Program-made: the position numbers and the translations under genes
Part shown: one piece after another, positions 60,746 to 64,000 of the stretch
How positions within the stretch are numbered: position 1 is the first letter of the stretch
Layout of the letters: every line of letters starts with the position of its first letter
Assembly: GCA_934747255.1 (NCBI GenBank)
Contig: CAKVGH010000001.1
Coordinates: forward strand, 62,001-126,000
Reading direction: 5' to 3'
Length of the DNA stretch: 64,000 nucleotides
Source: an uncultured Clostridia bacterium
GTDB lineage: Bacteria > Bacillota > Clostridia > Christensenellales > UBA1242
Notes under the pieces: model-generated
Database searches by the model: none
Seen by the model: only the letters and a program-made list of their open reading frames with translations
What the model was told of the DNA's origin: nothing

Positions 60746-62917
60746 ATGGAAAACAATTACGCAAAGATTTTGTCACTCGAACTTGGTATGCAGGAAAATC
60801 ACGCACAAAATGTTATTGATTTGCTTGATGAAGGTTGCACAGTTCCTTTTATTTCCAGATACAGAAAAGAAATGACAGGTAGTTGTGACGACCAAACATT
60901 AAGACTATTTTGCGACAGATTAACCTATTTAAGAAACTTTGATAAACGAAAAGAAGATATTATCAAGTTAATTACCGAGCAGGAAAAAATGACGCCAGAA
61001 ATTATGCAAAAGTTAGACGGCGCAAAGACTATGACAGAACTTGAAGATATATATAGACCATTTAGGCCAAAGCGTCAAACAAGGGCTACTATTGCTATTG
61101 CAAAGGGATTAGAACCACTAGCAAAGCAAATGCTCGCTCAAAAGGATACAACTGGCGATATTAACGAAATCGCTTCAAGTTACATTAACCCAGAAAAGAA
61201 AGTTGAAACCGCTGACGATGCCATAAAAGGTGCTTGTGATATTATTGCAGAAATCATCAGCGATGACGCCGACACAAGAAAATTCCTTCGTTCATTTTTA
61301 GAAAAGACAGCAGAAATTCAAACCACATTAAAGGAAGGTGAAAACTTCAAAACTTATACTATGTATGATAACTACAAGGAAAAAATTGCGACTATTCCTA
61401 GTCATAGAATTCTTGCTATCAACCGTGGTGAAGATGAAAAATGCTTGGTAGTTAAGATTATTGCAAATGACGAAAAGTGTCACGAAATAATAGCAAAGCA
61501 ATTTATTAAAAAGCCTTGCATTTGGACAGATTTATTAAATTCCACTATTCAAGATAGTTTTGAAAGATTGCTTATGCCAAGTTTAAGCACAGAGTTGAGA
61601 AACAATTTGACAGACAAAGCAAACGAACAAGCAATAAAAATGTTTGAAGTAAACTTAAAGCCACTTTTAATGCAACCACCACTAAAACACAAGCGAATTT
61701 TAGGACTCGACCCAGCATATAGAACAGGTTGTAAACTTGCCGCTATTGATGAAAACGGAAAAGTTCTAGCAACTAGTGTTATCTATCCTACTCCACCACA
61801 TAACGACATTGCAAAAAGTGAACTTGTTGTGCTTCAAATGATTGATAAACTAAAAATTGATGCCATCAGTATTGGCAACGGAACAGCCAGCAAAGAAAGT
61901 GAAATTTTTGTAGCAAACTTGCTCAAAAAATGTCCACGAAAAGTATCATATATGGTAGTTAGCGAAGCGGGTGCTTCCGTTTACTCTGCAAGTAAATTGG
62001 GTGCAGAAGAATTCCCTGACTACGATGTAACTCAACGAAGTGCTGTATCTATCGCAAGAAGATTACAAGACCCACTAGCCGAACTAATCAAAATTGATGT
62101 TAAATCCATCGGTGTTGGACAATATCAACACGATATGCCACAAGCAAGACTTACAGAAGTTTTGGACGGCGTTGTTGAAGATTGCGTTAACTCTGTTGGT
62201 GTTGACTTAAATACAGCAAGTCCAAGTTTGCTTTCAAAGGTATCTGGACTAAATAGCGGTATTGCGAAAAATATCGTTAAGTATCGTGAAGAAAATGGTG
62301 CTTTTACTGAGCGCAAGGAACTAAAAAAAGTATCAAAACTCGGCGACAAAGCATTTGAACAATGTGCAGGATTCTTACGAATTGCAAACGGCAAAAATAT
62401 TCTTGATAACACCGCAGTCCACCCAGAAAGTTATGAAGCAACAGAAAAACTATTAAAACTATTTGGACTAAAAGACAGCGACATTGAAAATCATAATGTG
62501 GCAAATCTTCCAAGTTTAATAGAAGAAAATGGCGAGAAGAAAACTGCCGAACAAATCGGCATTGGTGTTCCTACACTAGAAGATATTACAAAAGAATTGT
62601 TAAAACCGGGCAGAGATATTCGTGACGAACTTCCTGCTCCAATGCTTCGTACAGATGTTATGGAAATGAAAGACCTAAAAGAAGGAATGGTTTTGAAAGG
62701 AACTGTTAGAAATGTTATCGACTTTGGTGCATTTGTTGACATCGGCGTTCATCAAGACGGTTTGGTTCACATAAGTCAAATTTGCGACCACTACATTAAA
62801 CACCCAAGTGAAGAACTTTCAGTTGGTCAAATTGTTTATGTAAAAGTGCTTGGCGTGGACCTTGATAAAAACAGAATTTCTCTTACTATGAAAGGCATTG
62901 AAAAGCCAGCGGAATAA
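60746..62917 (+). CDS. tex: RNA-binding transcription accessory protein Tex
   Basis: The 723-residue protein has all Tex domains: an N-terminal helical part with PFISRYRKE, the YqgF-like fold with ILGLDPAYRTGCK, the helix-hairpin-helix part with NTASPSLLSKVSGLN, and a C-terminal S1 domain (GTVRNVIDFGAFVDIGVHQD). Tex binds RNA and interacts with RNA polymerase. Length is normal. AAGGAG precedes the ATG. Confidence 0.96.
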   Translation: MENNYAKILSLELGMQENHAQNVIDLLDEGCTVPFISRYRKEMTGSCDDQTLRLFCDRLTYLRNFDKRKEDIIKLITEQEKMTPEIMQKLDGAKTMTELEDIYRPFRPKRQTRATIAIAKGLEPLAKQMLAQKDTTGDINEIASSYINPEKKVETADDAIKGACDIIAEIISDDADTRKFLRSFLEKTAEIQTTLKEGENFKTYTMYDNYKEKIATIPSHRILAINRGEDEKCLVVKIIANDEKCHEIIAKQFIKKPCIWTDLLNSTIQDSFERLLMPSLSTELRNNLTDKANEQAIKMFEVNLKPLLMQPPLKHKRILGLDPAYRTGCKLAAIDENGKVLATSVIYPTPPHNDIAKSELVVLQMIDKLKIDAISIGNGTASKESEIFVANLLKKCPRKVSYMVVSEAGASVYSASKLGAEEFPDYDVTQRSAVSIARRLQDPLAELIKIDVKSIGVGQYQHDMPQARLTEVLDGVVEDCVNSVGVDLNTASPSLLSKVSGLNSGIAKNIVKYREENGAFTERKELKKVSKLGDKAFEQCAGFLRIANGKNILDNTAVHPESYEATEKLLKLFGLKDSDIENHNVANLPSLIEENGEKKTAEQIGIGVPTLEDITKELLKPGRDIRDELPAPMLRTDVMEMKDLKEGMVLKGTVRNVIDFGAFVDIGVHQDGLVHISQICDHYIKHPSEELSVGQIVYVKVLGVDLDKNRISLTMKGIEKPAE

Positions 62918-62959
62918 AAAGTTTTGCAAAATAATTAAAAAAAAACGATAAAATGTAAC

Positions 62960-62992
62960 AAAAAAAGCACAATTTTTGTGCTTTTTTTATAT
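62960..62992 (+). terminator. Terminator of tex
   Basis: AAAAAAGCACAA-TTT-TTGTGCTTTTTTT is a compact hairpin 43 bases beyond the stop. Confidence 0.85.
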
Positions 62993-63061
62993 TTTTTTGA
63001 TAAAGTTCTATAATTCATATATAACTAATAATTATATTAAAATTGTTTTTTGATAAGTTTT

Positions 63062-63463
63062 TTAAGAACATCTTATCATACTCAACATTATGTACATTAA
63101 AAAGAGATTAAACATATTGAGTGAATTATTATTTTTTTCTGGTTCAGTTTTTATTGGCACAACAGGAATAGTACTAGGACTATTTATGTTTTCGGCTGGT
63201 GTTCCCGAGCCTATTTTATCAATTACATCGCCAATATTTTTACCAACTTCACTACCAGCATTATTAGTGTTGTCAATAGTCCCACTTGCTATTTCGACTT
63301 TCTCATAATCATTGTTTTGCAAGTCAACTTGTTTTTGATTATCAACAACCTTATTGACGGACATTATATCAACTTTGTTGGTTTGCAAATTTTCCTTGTA
63401 TGCCTTTGATAACTTTTCAATTTTATCTTTTGGAGTTAATGCAAAATCATTATATTTTTCCAT
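63062..63463 (-). CDS. Hypothetical protein with C-terminal hydrophobic segment
   Basis: The ATG at 63463 is preceded by AGGGGTG. The 133-residue protein has a polar Lys/Asn/Asp-rich body and a hydrophobic C-terminal stretch (about 115-131) that could anchor it in the membrane tail-first. The linker before it is Pro/Ser/Thr-rich. It lies downstream of recR but past a terminator. No family recognised. Confidence 0.65.
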   Translation of the reverse strand: MEKYNDFALTPKDKIEKLSKAYKENLQTNKVDIMSVNKVVDNQKQVDLQNNDYEKVEIASGTIDNTNNAGSEVGKNIGDVIDKIGSGTPAENINSPSTIPVVPIKTEPEKNNNSLNMFNLFLMYIMLSMIRCS

Positions 63464-63509
63464 ACTCACCCCTGACTTTGTATTCTTTATGAATTTATCA
63501 CAAAAAAAT

Positions 63510-63540
63510 GTGCAAAAAAATAGAGATTAACTCTATTTAT
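63510..63540 (-). terminator. Terminator of recR
   Basis: AAATAGAG-ATTAA-CTCTATTT (63518-63538) has a T run on the minus strand, about 95 bases past the recR stop. Confidence 0.65.
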
Positions 63541-63633
63541 TTTTTATTTAGTTTTTAATTGGTAGGTAAACAAAAGATTAGCCATTTGCACTATGCTTTC
63601 GTGCTGGAGTATGAGTTTTGTTATCATTCAACT

Positions 63634-64000
63634 TCAAATAGTCTTTCTGTCTTCCATTGCTTTTGATAGAGTAACTTCGTCTTGATATTCAATATCGCTC
63701 CCCATACTAATACCTTGTGCTAGTTTTGTAACCTTTACACCAAAAGGCGATAAAAGTCTTGAAATATACATACTTGTGGCTTCGCCTTCGACATCGCTAT
63801 TCAATGCCATAATGACTTCCTTTACGCCACCCTTTTGCACGCGTTCGAGCAGAGATTTAAGGTTAATATCATCAGGGCCTTTGTTTGACATTGGCGACAA
63901 AGTGCCGTGCAAAACATGGTAAGAGCCGTTATAGTCCTTAACCTTTTCCATAGACAAAATATCTCGTGGGTCTTTTACAACGCAAATAATTTCACTGCCC
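63634..64000 (-). CDS. recR: Recombination protein RecR, N-terminus cut by window edge
   Basis: The visible C-terminal 121 residues contain the Toprim domain: CVVKDPRDILSMEK, YHVLHGTLSPM, DVEGEATSMYIS and EVTLSKAMEDR. RecR forms a ring clamp with RecO and RecF in gap repair. The zinc finger and helix-hairpin-helix parts lie beyond the right edge. The frame is open to the edge. Confidence 0.95.
   Translation of the reverse strand, partial: GSEIICVVKDPRDILSMEKVKDYNGSYHVLHGTLSPMSNKGPDDINLKSLLERVQKGGVKEVIMALNSDVEGEATSMYISRLLSPFGVKVTKLAQGISMGSDIEYQDEVTLSKAMEDRKTI

Noticed and set aside
1..64000. CRISPR array, insertion sequence or prophage
   Set aside because: No regularly spaced repeats, transposase motifs, terminal repeats or phage structural genes were seen in any part of the window.

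Overview
The window comes from an AT-rich, low-GC Gram-positive bacterium, most likely an uncultured, endospore-forming Clostridia-type Firmicute. The support is a complete gerA-type spore germination operon, SipW-type signal peptides and a SipW-like peptidase, an HrcA/CIRCE operator, strong Shine-Dalgarno sites, poly-T terminators and HU. The standard genetic code fits throughout. No insertion sequence, prophage, CRISPR array or rRNA is visible. One tRNA, Thr(CGT), is present.

Layout. 0-8.4 kb: a cut-off HEPN-like gene, a Nudix hydrolase, a four-gene minus-strand operon (MoxR ATPase, small AAA-like protein, metallopeptidase-like/VWA protein, unknown), an unknown gene divergent from a Myb/SANT-like regulator, and a CIRCE-controlled hsp20. 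8.6-15.6 kb: argS, a second Nudix gene, the tRNA with an odd GC-rich structured segment upstream, and gerAA-gerAB-gerAC. 15.8-18.6 kb: surface locus A, with a fibronectin-III-like membrane protein and two TasA/camelysin-like proteins. 18.6-29.6 kb: an AbrB-ABC exporter operon, an XRE regulator, an SDR, queH, a purine permease, an ABC-F ATPase, a VTT/DedA protein, a Cys-rich small protein and an unknown. 29.9-43.9 kb: a DUF4097-like protein, a VTT-alanyl-tRNA synthetase fusion, two YugP-like peptidases, an RsgI-like protein, a metal permease, a P-loop kinase, HU, ftsH and cvpA. 44.1-52.8 kb: surface locus B, with two SipW-type secreted proteins, a SipW-like signal peptidase and a 2181-residue lipoprotein. 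53-64 kb: ychF, a SecB-like protein, mnmE, mnmG, a CYTH-like protein, a ZIP transporter, tex, small unknowns and a cut-off recR.

The observations most worth following are these. First, a membrane VTT domain is fused in frame to a short alanyl-tRNA synthetase. Second, a two-locus SipW/TasA-like surface system shares a C-terminal Trp-Pro-Trp signature and is linked to a giant FN3/GLUG lipoprotein. Third, several genes have a -10 box exactly six bases before an ATG and no usable ribosome binding site, which suggests leaderless mRNAs. Fourth, the MoxR/VWA operon has a perfect 18-bp palindrome inside its promoter.

All calls come from reading motifs by eye. No database search or structure prediction was run.
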